64,000 nt of DNA from WHTK01 sp965197795. GTDB lineage: Bacteria; Chloroflexota; Dehalococcoidia; DSTF01; WHTK01. Location of the stretch: the NCBI GenBank assembly GCA_965197795.1, contig OZ240228.1:434001-498000 (forward strand), read 5' to 3'. This document shows positions 8,105-17,530 of the stretch, piece by piece; the first letter of the stretch is position 1; the number at the start of each line of letters is the position of its first letter. The notes below the pieces were generated by a model. That model was not told where the DNA came from. It saw only the letters and a program-made list of their open reading frames with translations, and ran no database searches. A program made the position numbers and the translations under genes.

Positions 8105-9361
8105 ATGGACGTAACGATGCTCAGCGCCCTGAGGAACCGGAGCTTCAGGCTTTACTGGTTCGGCTTTCTGGCGTCGATCATCGGTTTCCAGATACAGATC
8201 GTTGGCATCGGCTACTTCGTCTTCGACCGGACAGGCTCTGAGCTCAACCTGGGGCTGGTCAGCGGGGCACAGGCGGCTGCAGGGATTTTGTTCGCTGTAC
8301 TGGGCGGTGTCATAGCCGACCGGGTCGAACGGCGTCAGCTCTTGCTGCTCGCGCAAGTGGGCGCCATGGCCTGCACTTTGACTCTCTCGACATTGGTGGC
8401 CGTGGACGTGATCAGGGTCTGGCAGGTCGCGGCTATCGCTTTCGTCTTTGGTTCGTTCCAGGCCTTCGATCAGCCGACCCGCTCCGCCATTCTGCCGCAG
8501 CTGATCGACCGCAAAGACCTGCCCAATGCCATTGCGCTCACCTCGGCGGTCTGGCAGGCAAGCGCCATCATCGGCCCGACGATTGCCGTCCTGGTCATCC
8601 AATTCGCGGGATTCGCGGCGATGTTTTACCTTTCCTCGGCGGGCTTCGCTGTCTTCATCCTGGTTCTGACAGTCCTCAAGGTGCGGCCGCCTGTTGTCGC
8701 GCCCGGCCAGATCTCACGCGCCAAGCGGACCATCGGCGCTGATCTGGTTGCCGGGATGTCGTACATTCGCGGCAACCGGCTGTTCCGGGCGCTGATCAGC
8801 CTGGCCTTCCTCAACGCGGTTTTTGGCCTCTCGTTCATTGTCCTGCTACCGGCCTTCGCCATTGAGCAACTGAACGCAGGTTCCGGGGAGTTCGGGGGAC
8901 TTTACGTAGCGATGGGCATCGGCTCGCTGGTTGGAACGATGGTGATCGCGGCGCTGGGCGACTTTCCCAACAAGGGGCGTCTCGTTGTTGGTGGAGCCGT
9001 GGCATTCGGCGGCCTGCTAATCGTCTTCAGCGTTTCCACCTGGCTGCCGGTTTCGATGGTGATTATTCTGGCTATCGGTCTGGTCCGCGCGCTCTACATG
9101 ACCAGCGCCCAAACGATGCTCCAGCTGCATCTCGATGACGGCTACCGCGGTAGGGTGATGGCTGTATACGGCTTGCAATGGAGCTTGATGCCGCTGGGGG
9201 GACTGATTGGGGGCGTCACTGCCGAGTTCTTCGGCACCCCGGTGGTTTTGGCGGCCGGCGGCGTGGCGGTGGTCATCTTCAGCCTGCTGATCGGGCTACG
9301 TCAGATCGAGCTCCGGGAACGCCGAGAGCCCGCGGCGAGCGAATCCGTGCCGGCCGGCTAG
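8105..9361 (+). CDS. MFS transporter (EntS/MFS_3 type)
   Basis: A 418-aa integral membrane protein beginning LSALRNRSFRLYWFGFLASI, the usual start of the MFS_3 drug/siderophore exporter group. The cytoplasmic loop between helices 2 and 3 has GGVIADRVERRQLLLL and a second-half counterpart occurs near residue 280. Twelve hydrophobic segments can be counted. The DQPTRSAILPQLI stretch is characteristic of this group. Substrate unknown. It stands alone, divergent from the RlmI-like gene and convergent with the hydrolase that follows. Confidence 0.88.
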   Translation: MDVTMLSALRNRSFRLYWFGFLASIIGFQIQIVGIGYFVFDRTGSELNLGLVSGAQAAAGILFAVLGGVIADRVERRQLLLLAQVGAMACTLTLSTLVAVDVIRVWQVAAIAFVFGSFQAFDQPTRSAILPQLIDRKDLPNAIALTSAVWQASAIIGPTIAVLVIQFAGFAAMFYLSSAGFAVFILVLTVLKVRPPVVAPGQISRAKRTIGADLVAGMSYIRGNRLFRALISLAFLNAVFGLSFIVLLPAFAIEQLNAGSGEFGGLYVAMGIGSLVGTMVIAALGDFPNKGRLVVGGAVAFGGLLIVFSVSTWLPVSMVIILAIGLVRALYMTSAQTMLQLHLDDGYRGRVMAVYGLQWSLMPLGGLIGGVTAEFFGTPVVLAAGGVAVVIFSLLIGLRQIELRERREPAASESVPAG

Positions 9362-9368
9362 GAGCGCG

Positions 9369-9398
9369 GTGGGCGCGCAGGATTCTAACCCTGGACGA
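9369..9398 (-). other. tRNA 3'-end-like remnant (T-arm-like hairpin)
   Basis: On the minus strand this reads CAGGGTTAGAATCCTG (9378-9393) followed by CGCGCCCACC, resembling a T-arm plus acceptor strand. The loop has 6 nt rather than 7, and no matching 5' half is present, so this is not a functional tRNA. It could be a decayed attachment site or coincidence. Confidence 0.25.
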
Positions 9399-9412
9399 GC
9401 GATTCGAACCAT

Positions 9413-10171
9413 TCAGCGACTCGAAGTCACCGGTTCGTGAGTCTTGAGGAAGCCGCGGACGTGCTCGACCGCCTGGTCTTTGAGCTCGCTGGTTTCCTTC
9501 CAGGGGTAGACCGTCGCCTCTGCCTTCGGGGCGAGTTCGACGATCTCCATGGAGGTGGCGTAGGGGTGCGCCGGCACATCGTCCGGCATGACGAGCATTG
9601 GCGTTTGGCAGGCGCGAACGAAATCGCGCGAGACGCTGTACACGAAGTCCGGCTGCACGCGATAGAGGTTGTGCAGATACGACTCGATCGTCTCCATGGT
9701 CAGGTCGGGGCGGTGTGTGAGCAACTCCGAGGCCCAGCTATCGAGACCGGATTTGTACATGACGTCCGGGTTCTCCGGCCGGTGGCCGACCGGCTGACAA
9801 AGCACACCTGCCAGGATGCGGTCAGGCGCCTTTTCGATCATCTTGAGGACGAAGGGTCCGCCGATACAGCAGCCGAGGAAGAAGAACTCCTGGATGTCCA
9901 GGTGGTCCATCAAGTCCAGCTGGTCCGTGGCAAAGGCGTCCCACGGATTCTCGATCTGCACCGGGCCGGTCGACTCGCCGCCGATGGCGTTGCGCTGGTC
10001 CATCGTGATGCAGCGAAAGTCGTCCTTAAACACGTCCATGGCGTTGAAAACGGCGGTGCCCCAACTGCTAACGCGGGAGTTCAGGCCCCCGCCAGGCGTT
10101 ACAAGCAACGGAAAACCGGAGCCGGCCTCCTCGTAGTGGATACGAACGTCTCCGTTTTCGTAGAACGGCAT
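9413..10171 (-). CDS. Alpha/beta hydrolase with Cys nucleophile elbow (copy 1)
   Basis: A 252-aa protein, start ATG 10171 preceded by a GAGGAGG ribosome-binding site. The fold signatures are DVRIHYEEAGSGFPLL, the oxyanion-side PGGGLNS, and the nucleophile elbow FFFLGCCIGGPFVLK at about residue 95. In that elbow the usual G-x-S-x-G is G-C-C-I-G, so the nucleophile position is Cys, as in dienelactone hydrolases. A candidate acid lies in MPDDVPAHPYA; the C-terminal His may be in EHVRGFL. A close paralogue lies at 11182-11940 with an aldo/keto reductase in between, which suggests a duplicated catabolic module. Substrate unknown. Confidence 0.85.
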   Translation of the reverse strand: MPFYENGDVRIHYEEAGSGFPLLVTPGGGLNSRVSSWGTAVFNAMDVFKDDFRCITMDQRNAIGGESTGPVQIENPWDAFATDQLDLMDHLDIQEFFFLGCCIGGPFVLKMIEKAPDRILAGVLCQPVGHRPENPDVMYKSGLDSWASELLTHRPDLTMETIESYLHNLYRVQPDFVYSVSRDFVRACQTPMLVMPDDVPAHPYATSMEIVELAPKAEATVYPWKETSELKDQAVEHVRGFLKTHEPVTSSR

Positions 10172-10309
10172 CTGTCTTCCTCCTCGCGAATCGCTAAGTC
10201 GCCGCTACTCTAGCCGATCCGGTGCATTTTGAGTCGGCGCGCCAGAAGGCCTGCGTAACCTTCGGGCGATGGAGAGCAGGTCAGAGCAAGTTCACGTGCT
10301 CATCCGGCT

Positions 10310-11149
10310 TCAATGGCCCATCAGCTCGGAGTCGACCGCGCCTTCGCCGCCCTTGTCCAGACCGGAGATCTGCGCCATCTCCTGATCCGTCAAAGCGAAG
10401 CCAAAGACGTCGAGGTTCTCGGTCAGGCGCTCCGGATTGGACGTTTTCGGGATGGGAACGAAGCCAGACTGGACGTGCCAGCGGAGGACCACCTGAGCCG
10501 GCGTTCTAGAGTGTCGCCGGGCGGTCGCGAGGATTGCGGTCTCACGCAGAAGCTCGTTGCCCTTTGCAAGTGGCGCCCAGGTCTCGGTAATGACGCCATG
10601 CTCGGCGTGGTAGGTGCGTTCGCTGCGACGTTGGATCCAGGGGTTGAGCTGGACCTGGTTTACGTGAGGCGCAACGCCGGTCGCCTCGAGAAGACGGTCG
10701 ATGTGCGCTGGTTTGAAGTTCGATACACCGATGGCGCGAACCTTGCCGTCGTTCAGGAGCTCCACCATCCCCCGCCAGGCGTCGACGTAGCGATCTTGAG
10801 CCGGGAGCGGCCAGTGGATCAGCAGCAGATCGATGTAATCGGTTCCCAGACGTGCCGCGCTGTTGGCGAACGCCTGCTTGACCGCTTCGAGGCCATGCCA
10901 CTCACGGTTGAACTTGGTTGTGATGAACACCTCAGACCGACTGATACCGCTGGCCCGGACGCCCAGGCCGACGCCGCGTTCGTTACGGTAGGCCTCCGCG
11001 GTGTCGATCAGTCGATAGCCGGCCTGAATCGCTTTGGCGATCGTGATCTCAGCCTCGTCATCACTCATGGGCCAGGTGCCAAGTCCCAGCGCGGGCATCG
11101 CGACGCCATGGGACAGCGTTACGGTCGGCGGAAGTTGCGTTTGGGGCAT
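10310..11149 (-). CDS. Aldo/keto reductase
   Basis: A 279-aa NADPH-dependent reductase of the AKR family. The catalytic tetrad is visible: Asp in YRLIDTAEAYRNE (with the Tyr five residues on), Lys in VFITTKFNREW and His in LLLIHWPLPAQ. The NADP-binding end has PIPKTSNPERLTENLDVFGF. Length and motif order match the bacterial 2,5-diketo-gluconate reductase/YvgN type. It sits between two paralogous alpha/beta hydrolases on the same strand, with gaps of 32 and about 140 bp, so the three may act together on one carbonyl or ester substrate. RBS AAGGAG lies just upstream of the ATG. Confidence 0.9.
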   Translation of the reverse strand: MPQTQLPPTVTLSHGVAMPALGLGTWPMSDDEAEITIAKAIQAGYRLIDTAEAYRNERGVGLGVRASGISRSEVFITTKFNREWHGLEAVKQAFANSAARLGTDYIDLLLIHWPLPAQDRYVDAWRGMVELLNDGKVRAIGVSNFKPAHIDRLLEATGVAPHVNQVQLNPWIQRRSERTYHAEHGVITETWAPLAKGNELLRETAILATARRHSRTPAQVVLRWHVQSGFVPIPKTSNPERLTENLDVFGFALTDQEMAQISGLDKGGEGAVDSELMGH

Positions 11150-11181
11150 CGGTGCTCCTTATCGTCCAGAGCGCGAGGCCG

Positions 11182-11940
11182 CTACTTCGCCGCCACCGGC
11201 TCATGCGCCAGCAGGAAGCGATGCACGTGCCCGACTGCCTCCGCGAGGTGCTCCTGGGTGTCCTTCCAGGGGAAGATCGTCACCTCTGAGTTGGGCGCCA
11301 GGTTCGCCGATTCCATTGCGACCTCGTAAGGGTGTGGCGGAACGTCGTCAGGCATGATCAGGACTGGCGTCTGGCAGTCACGCACGAAGTCCCGCGTCAC
11401 TGTGAAGACGAAGTCGGCCCGGGACGTGTACATGGCGTTCAAGTACGTGTCGACCATGGCGATCGTGATCGCCGGGTTGCGCTGGCAAAGCGGCGGGCCC
11501 CAGTCCCGCATGTTGTTGTCGTAGAACAGGGTCGGGTTCTCTGGCCGGAAGCCGCTGGGCTGGCACATGACCGCCGCGACCACTCGCTGCGGCGCTCGCT
11601 GTATGAGGTTCCAGAGGAACGGTCCGCCGATGCAGCAGCCCAGCACCATAAACTGCTCACACCCGAGATAGCTCATCAGCCCCAGCTGGTCGTCGGCGTA
11701 CCCGTCCCAGGGGTTATCCATTCGCAGCGGTCCGGTCGATTGCCCGCCGGTGGCGTTGCGTTGGTCCATCGTGATGCAGTGGAAGCGGTCCTTGAACTCG
11801 TTCATGGCATCGAAAGGCCCTGACGCGGTCCAGACGCGGATGTTGGAGTTGAGGCCGCCACCGGGGATGAGCAGCAACGGGAAGCCTGAGCCGGCCTCGT
11901 CGTAATGGATACGAACGTCCCCGTTTTCGTAGAAAGGCAT
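11182..11940 (-). CDS. Alpha/beta hydrolase with Cys nucleophile elbow (copy 2)
   Basis: A 252-aa paralogue of the protein at 9413-10171. I place the start at the ATG at 11940 (MPFYENGDVRIHYDEAGSG) because it matches the paralogue and has GAGGAGG upstream; the frame extends to 12027 without family similarity. The elbow is FMVLGCCIGGPFLWN, again with Cys where Ser is usual, followed by CQPSGFRPENP and CQTPVLIMPDDVPPHPYE. Conservation of the unusual elbow and the DDVPxHPY segment in both copies argues that they are functional. It is probably co-transcribed with the aldo/keto reductase 32 bp downstream. Confidence 0.85.
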   Translation of the reverse strand: MPFYENGDVRIHYDEAGSGFPLLLIPGGGLNSNIRVWTASGPFDAMNEFKDRFHCITMDQRNATGGQSTGPLRMDNPWDGYADDQLGLMSYLGCEQFMVLGCCIGGPFLWNLIQRAPQRVVAAVMCQPSGFRPENPTLFYDNNMRDWGPPLCQRNPAITIAMVDTYLNAMYTSRADFVFTVTRDFVRDCQTPVLIMPDDVPPHPYEVAMESANLAPNSEVTIFPWKDTQEHLAEAVGHVHRFLLAHEPVAAK

Positions 11941-12107
11941 TAGGTCCTCCTCGCAATCGCAGAATCGCCGATACTCTAGCCGATTCGAGGCGCGAGGGCG
12001 TGCTTTACCAGGGAGACTCTGCGACATTTGAGCGCACGGCGCGCGTAGCAGCCCCTCTCCATTGAGATGCTATGGTGTTGCGGCGTGAGCCAGATGGAGG
12101 CTACTGA

Positions 12108-12906
12108 ATGAGTCGACTCGAAGTCGCCAAGAAGCTCGTTACGGCGCTGGTAGCGGGTCCGCGGCGGATTTCGCTTCGTTGTCCGAAGTACTGGCAGAAG
12201 ATCTCGCGCTGTCGACGTTCCTGGGTGGCACGATTGAGGGGAAGCAAGCTGCTCTTACGCAGCTCCAATCGGCGCAATCAAGCGGCGCCTACGCAAGAAT
12301 CGAGACGTGGGGAGAGCCTGCGGAGAACGACGGCACCGTCGAGGTGAAGGCAGAGATGCCGCTGGTCTCCTTCACCGGCGGCTACCTGTGGGAACTCCAC
12401 TTCGACGAAGCGGACTCGATCGCGAAGATAGTCCAGAGCAACGTCCGCCAGATCAGGCCGCTGCCGCCGGGACCGATCGAGCTCACGGAGAACTTCGTCG
12501 AAGTGTTACGGGGCCCTTCGAGTCCGGACTGGCGACGATGGTCTCCTACGTTGACGACTCCGGCCAGCCGCACGTTACGCCGCGAGGCACCACGCAGGTG
12601 CTCAGCAAGGACGAGTTAGCCATCTGGGTCCGTAACCGAGAGGGCGGAATCGCCACGGCGATAAAGCACAATCCCAGGATTGCGGTCTCCTACTTCGCCT
12701 ATCGAGGCAGCCCCTACTCCGGCAGCCTCGAGTTTCAAGGCCGGGCCCATGTTGACGAAGACGGAGAAACGCGGACGCGGGTGTTCGAGGGGTCGCCGCC
12801 TGTGGAACAGCGCCTCGATCCAGAGCGCAAGGGTTTCGCGCTGGTGGTGGAGCTTGACCGGGTAAATGGCTTCGTGTCGGGCAATCGCGTCAACATGGTG
12901 AGGTGA
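12108..12906 (+). CDS. SnoaL-like plus pyridoxamine-phosphate-oxidase-like two-domain protein (two frameshifts)
   Basis: Three overlapping frames assemble into one protein. MSRLEVAKKLVTALVAG (from 12108) continues after a shift near 12155 as SEVLAEDLALSTFLGG...VSFTGGYLWELHFDE, a SnoaL/NTF2-like domain. After a second shift near 12513 it continues as GPFESGLATMVSYVDDSG, HVTPRGTTQVLSKDELA, RNREGGIATAIKHNPRIAVS, which is a flavin/F420-binding PPOX-type split barrel. Each shift is explained by one missing base (a T near 12155; a C in GGCCC near 12513). Whether these are sequencing errors or real lesions cannot be told. The PPOX half would bind FMN or F420. Confidence 0.65.
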
Positions 12907-13029
12907 CGAGACCAGCTAGCCGCGCGCCTCGCAACGAAATCAGAGGTCTAGTTGGCTGGGAGAGCCTGGGCCCAAGCCAGGTAAGTTAACATAAGGCGGG
13001 AACGCGACTTCTGATTGTTTGGGTGGCCG

Positions 13030-13965
13030 TCAGCCCACGTAGATTGGGTCCGGCTGGCCAAAGAAGCCAAGCACGAGGTGGAAGGCGGTGCGAAAGTTCT
13101 TCTCGTGCAGGCTTGAGTGCGCCGATCCCGGCATGACGACGAACTGCTTATCCGGGTTCGGCAGCCGTTGGAAGAAACCGACCAGGTCTTCGAAGCCCGC
13201 GATACCATCGTGCTGCCCGCGCATGATCATGACCGGCACATCGAGCTTGCTGGGGTCTACCAATGGCAGATTGCGGCACATGTCGATGTAGGTGCCGTTA
13301 GGGACCGAATCGTCCAGTGCGAGGATCGCGTCGGCGAAAGCCTCGATGACGTCTTCATCGGCGGTTCCGGGATGATCCCGCGTGAATATCGATCTCACGA
13401 AGGCCTGGTCGATGGCTCTGCGGTTTGTCGCCTCGAACTGCGGCAGACGCTTGCGGCGTTCCGCGAGCGTCGGGCTGCCTTCGCCCGTCCAGACGAACGC
13501 GTCCAGGATCAGCCGCTTGACGATTTCAGGGCGTCTTTCGGCGAGCATCGCGGCCCGCAGCGCGCCGGATGAAACACCAAGCACGAGAAGTCTTGTGTTC
13601 CCGCGGCGCTCCTGAATGTAGCGGCCACAGCGCTGGCGTCGTCGGCGCCGTCGACAATGAAGAACTTGCTGTCGCGCGCTCTGTCGGACCTACCGTAGCC
13701 CTCGCAGTCGAAGCACCAGACGTCGAAGCCACGCTGGGCAAGAAAGTCCATCAACGAGTGCTCGCTCGAATGTCCTGGTACGTGCAGGTCAAAGCTGGGA
13801 GTCGACGCCATCGAAGAGCCGTGAATGAGCAGGACGGTACCGAGGAAGCTGCCCTCAAAAGGATGGAGCGAACTTTTCCCATGCAAACAGGCGGATGGGG
13901 CCACTGGCATGAGTCTTGGTGACCCAATGCTCGGTTCCAACCACGCAGCGACTGGCGGTAGTCAT
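13030..13965 (-). CDS. Alpha/beta hydrolase (two frameshifts)
   Basis: The reconstructed protein starts at the ATG at 13965 (MTTASRCVVGTEHWVTKTH). It shifts in a T run near 13857 to EGSFLGTVLLIHGSSMAS, then again near 13590 to TRLLVLGVSSGALRAAMLAE, and ends FFGQPDPIYVG. The fold signatures are LLIHGSS, FDVWCFDCEGYGRSD, the Ser nucleophile elbow GVSSG, an acid in MIMRGQHDGI and the His in GSAHSSLHEKN. About 310 residues in all. Both shifts are single-base indels and would restore a canonical hydrolase. Stretch 12907-13029 has no gene. Confidence 0.7.
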
Positions 13966-14060
13966 GTCGATTCCCCATTTCGTGCTGTCGGCGGTGGCTT
14001 AGGCCGAGCTTGGCGATATCGAGCGGCTCCGATCGCTCGGGTGATGCGCCGGGCCGCTCG

Positions 14061-15251
14061 CTAGCCCCAGACTTTCTTCGCCGTGCTCGAGACCAGCTTC
14101 AGCTTGGCCGCCTGTTCTTCCGGGGTCAGCGAGTTGCCCTGGAAGGTCGACGCGAAGCCACACTGTGGGCTCAACGCCAGGTCGTCGAGGTCGACGTACT
14201 TGGCGGCCTCGTGGATACGCTCGATCAGCTCGTCCTGCGACTCGACCTCCGGGAACTTCGTCGTGACGAGGCCGAGGACAACGGTCTTGCCCTTCGGCAT
14301 GTAGCGCAGCGGGGCGAAGTCGCCGGCGCGCTCGGTGTCGTACTCGAGCAGGAAGGTGTCGACGTCGAGGCCACCGAAGGAGGTCTCGGCCACCCAGTCG
14401 TAGCCACCGGACTTGTGCCAGCCGCCACCGCCCGTGTTGCCGCGGCAGTAGTGCATGCCGATGGTCACGTTGGAGCGGTCGAGGCCGGAGATCGAGTAGT
14501 TGTCGGCTTCCACGTCGTCGCGCAGCGCCTGCAACGGGTCGATGCCGATGGCGGTGTACTTGTCCCTGATCTCCCCCGAGACGAAGTCGGTGTAGTGCGG
14601 GTTGTCGAGCTGGATGTAAGGCACGCCATCTTCAATGAGCGCCTTTACCTCGCCCCGGATCACCTCGGCGACGGCGCGCAGGAGACCGGCCCGACTGCCG
14701 AATACCGGGTCGGACGCCTCGGGGCTGTAGGCGCGCGAGGCGACGTAGGAGGCTGCGGGCATCGTTATCTTGAAGTCGCCTGGCGAGTGCTGCTTCAGGA
14801 AGGCCGCGTCGTAGCCGGTGAGGCGGCGCTTCTGAACGATGGGCGCACCGAGGACCCTGCCCGAGCCGCCGGGCCCACCGCCCTGACCGGGTACACCGGC
14901 GCCGTCTGCCGGCTCCGCGCCGAGGCGGCCGGCGATAGGGTTGGGCTGGCCTTGCAGTCGAATCGCTGGCGTACCGGGTACGTAGCCCTCCGACATGGCG
15001 TCCGCGAAGGGGCTGGACCAGCCGCCGCGGCGCCACTCACCGTCGCTGTACACCTCGATGCCGGACTCTCTCTCCATCTCGAGGAGCTGGAGAACCTGCT
15101 CGTCCTCGACTTTGCGCAGGTCTTGTTCCGAGATCTTGCCCTGCGTGAAGGCCGTGTGCGCTTCCTTGATCGCCGGAGGCCTCAGGAAGCTGCCGACCTG
15201 ATCTGCTCGATACTTCTTCAACTTCTCGTGTCCCTTTCTGCTCGTCGCCAC
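14061..15251 (-). CDS. MetE C-terminal-like (cobalamin-independent methionine synthase family) protein
   Basis: About 396 aa from a GTG at 15251; a TTG at 15221, giving LKKYRADQVGSFLRPP, is an equally good start. RADQVGSFLRP is the usual opening of stand-alone MetE-like proteins. Zinc ligands are visible as His and Cys in IGMHYCRGNTGG and a late Cys in ALSPQCGFAST, the same layout as the MetE active site. VPYIQLDNPHYTDF is the substrate-binding strand. An unusual Gly/Pro-rich insert lies at about residues 110-135. Such short homologues lack the N-terminal folate domain; their substrate is usually unknown and may be another methyl donor or thiol. Confidence 0.82.
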   Translation of the reverse strand: MATSRKGHEKLKKYRADQVGSFLRPPAIKEAHTAFTQGKISEQDLRKVEDEQVLQLLEMERESGIEVYSDGEWRRGGWSSPFADAMSEGYVPGTPAIRLQGQPNPIAGRLGAEPADGAGVPGQGGGPGGSGRVLGAPIVQKRRLTGYDAAFLKQHSPGDFKITMPAASYVASRAYSPEASDPVFGSRAGLLRAVAEVIRGEVKALIEDGVPYIQLDNPHYTDFVSGEIRDKYTAIGIDPLQALRDDVEADNYSISGLDRSNVTIGMHYCRGNTGGGGWHKSGGYDWVAETSFGGLDVDTFLLEYDTERAGDFAPLRYMPKGKTVVLGLVTTKFPEVESQDELIERIHEAAKYVDLDDLALSPQCGFASTFQGNSLTPEEQAAKLKLVSSTAKKVWG

Positions 15252-15693
15252 GCCCGGATCGCCGCGTCGGCCGGCCCGTCAGCGGTGTTAAACATGTGAC
15301 CGAGGCCGCCTGAACACGGTTTGACGGGAGCCCCGAATAGGCCTCCGTCGTTGTGCGTTTACTCGCCTGGGTGGACGTACCAGACATACTAGATGATGAG
15401 GCATGGGCGGGCTCTCTCGAATTCGAACCGAGAACCAGCGGATCAAAGCGTCTTGGTGGTGGGTCCTGAGTCGTTCATCCAGAACTGAGCTTGGGGTCTC
15501 TTGTCCTCGATGAAGCGTGACGGTTGCCGATGTGCGTCGCGGGTGCTGTCAGAGCTGTTGTTAGTTGAAAAAACAAGATTGGTGCGACTTGCCCTGAGTT
15601 CTGACAGAAGCCTGTCGTCATCGTCTACACTCCTGCTCCAACCGCGGAGTGGTGTACGGCAGTCGTCATGGTCACAATGAAGGAGGAAGCAAG
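15252..15693. other. Intergenic region with tRNA-3'-like remnant and inverted repeat
   Basis: No gene is seen here. On the minus strand 15416-15432 forms a canonical-looking T-arm (5-bp CTCGG/TCGAG stem, 7-nt loop TTCGAAT) followed by AGAGCCCGCCC. Before it lies CGCTTTGATCCGCTGG, like a decayed anticodon arm, but no 5' half was found. CTGTCAGA (15547-15554) and TCTGACAG (15600-15607) form an 8-bp inverted repeat with a long loop, close upstream of the small gene at 15694. Confidence 0.4.
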
Positions 15694-15906
15694 ATGGAAG
15701 AGGGAAAGCCCACTATCTCAGTTTCAGTGTCAATGAAGGTAAACCTCGGCAACTACGAATCAGCCGACGCCTTCGTAAGTCTGTCTGGTCTGGCGGCCGG
15801 AACATCAACAGAACAGGTCGAGGACTTACTGGACACCGGAAAACTCGCATGGTCACTAATGACCGTGCGTCTAAACGAGAAGATTAAAGACATTCGAAAG
15901 GGCTAG
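15694..15906 (+). CDS. Small conserved-looking protein of unknown function
   Basis: A 70-aa protein. The start ATG at 15694 has a strong AAGGAGG six bases upstream; the upstream in-frame codon at 15649 has none. The sequence is acidic and begins MEEGKPTISVSVSMKVNLGN, with a central SLSGLAAGTSTEQVEDLLDTG and a basic helical end (VRLNEKIKDIRKG). The codon use is noticeably more AT-rich than in the neighbours. It resembles small proteins carried by mobile elements, but I do not recognise the family. The tRNA-like remnant about 280 bp upstream is compatible with a decayed integrated element. Confidence 0.6.
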   Translation: MEEGKPTISVSVSMKVNLGNYESADAFVSLSGLAAGTSTEQVEDLLDTGKLAWSLMTVRLNEKIKDIRKG

Positions 15907-16093
15907 TACGTCCAGGATTGGATAGAAATGGGCATGAAACGGCCAAGGGGCCTAACTATTCCCTCCCGGGCCTTTTAGCGCTTCTCCTCGTCCAATGAAT
16001 CGTTCCTGTGGACTCCAGCCCGCGACCCAACGGATATGCGCCCTTGGCCAATCCCGTTAACCCATACTCGCTTGGGAGATTGGAGATTCCTTC

Positions 16094-17475
16094 ATGGCGA
16101 ACGCAACCCTGAAAATCGAAAACGCGGCGTACATCATCACGGTCGATTCTGCGCGCAGGATTATCCGGGACGGGTCGATCGTCATTGACGGGCAGACGGT
16201 CCGACAGGTCGGCAAGTCCTCTGAATTGGCGGATGTTGGCGCGGATCGAGTGATCGATGCGAGCGGCATGGTCGTGACTCCCGGCCTGATCAACGGGCAC
16301 GTGCACATCAGCTATGCCCACGCCACCCGCGGGATATTCCCCGACGACCTCGACCGAATCGATTACCTGTCCCGGGTCTTCGCGCTGCAGTCGGCGATGA
16401 ATCAGGAAGAGGAATATCACACGTCGCTGCTTGCGATCACGGAGCTGATCAAGTCCGGTACAACCTGCTTCGTGGACCCGGGCACGACCAAGTTCATCGA
16501 CTCGTGCATGCAGGCATGGAAGGACTCCGGTACGCGCATCATCATGGGTTCGCAGGTCGTGGACCAGCCGAATCCGGTGAGGCTGCCGGTGCTCTCCACC
16601 GAGGCTGCACTGGCGCAGACTGAGGCCACAATCAGGCGATACGATGGCGCACTCGGTGGCCGTGTTCGCGCCTGGGCGATGCCGTTCTCCAGCGATTACG
16701 CTTCCTCCGAGTTGCTGGTCGAGACCAAACGCATCGCCGACGAATGCGGCACGGGATTAACCCTGCATCAGATGAACGATGACGGCTCCGTAGCAGCGAG
16801 TGTACGCGAACACGGGCAACGCCCCATCGAACGCCTTGAGGCCCTCAGGGTGCTCGACCACAACACGCTACTGGCGCACGGCGTCGGCTTTGATGCTTCC
16901 GACGTTGAGCGGGTGGCCAGGACCGGTGCGAGCCTGGCGTTCTGCCCAACAGCATCGATAAAGATCGGAGAAGGCGTGACGTCACGGTCCCTGCTACCGG
17001 AGATGTTGGCAAAGGGTGTCCATGTCAGCCTCGGTACCGACGCAGCCAATAACTCAAATCTCGTGGAGACGCTGCGGTCGATCTACCTGGCCGCTGTGCT
17101 CTTCAAAGACGCTCGCAGAGATACGAGTATGGTGCCGGCTGAGACTGCCCTCGAGCTGGCCACGATCGAGGGCGCACGAGCTCTCGGCATGGAAGACGAG
17201 ATCGGGTCCCCGAGGTCAACAAGAAGGCTGACCTGGTCCTGTTCGATGCAGGTCGCGTCGAATGGCGTACGCTATTCAACCCCGTGAACAATCTGGTCTA
17301 CAGCGCTGACGGCCGAAGCGTGGACACCGTCATCGTCGACGGCCAGGTGGTGGTCGCGGCACACAAGCCGCTCTTCGTCGACGAGTCGAGCCTGATTCAG
17401 AAGACGCAGGAGCTGGGAGAAGGTCTCCTCGCCAGGACCGGCGTCCCAGTTGCGCAGCGCTGGCCCGTCGTCTGA
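16094..17475 (+). CDS. Amidohydrolase / chlorohydrolase-family deaminase (one frameshift)
   Basis: The metal-dependent hydrolase fold is clear. The N-terminal beta-sandwich ends in VVTPGLINGHVHISYAH (HxH). Later come LTLHQMND (His), LLAHGVGFDASDVE (His), LAFCPTASIKIG and SLGTDAANNSNLV (Asp). These are the ligands of the cytosine/SAH/atrazine-type deaminase and chlorohydrolase group. Near 17210 the frame shifts: EDEIGS should continue as PEVNKKADLVLFDAG, which is found one base away, followed by FNPVNNLVYSADGRSVDTVIVDGQ to the stop at 17475. A single missing G in the GTCCCCGAGG run explains it. About 460 aa when repaired. RBS GGAG precedes the ATG at 16094. Confidence 0.82.
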
Positions 17476-17530
17476 CCGCGCCTCTCAGATTGACCACTTA
17501 CAGGGTGCTGTCGTGGGACACTTGGCGGTA

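Noticed and set aside
14010..15299. 429-aa plus-strand ORF opposite the MetE-like gene
   Set aside because: Composition typical of a shadow frame; the minus strand carries clear zinc-ligand motifs.
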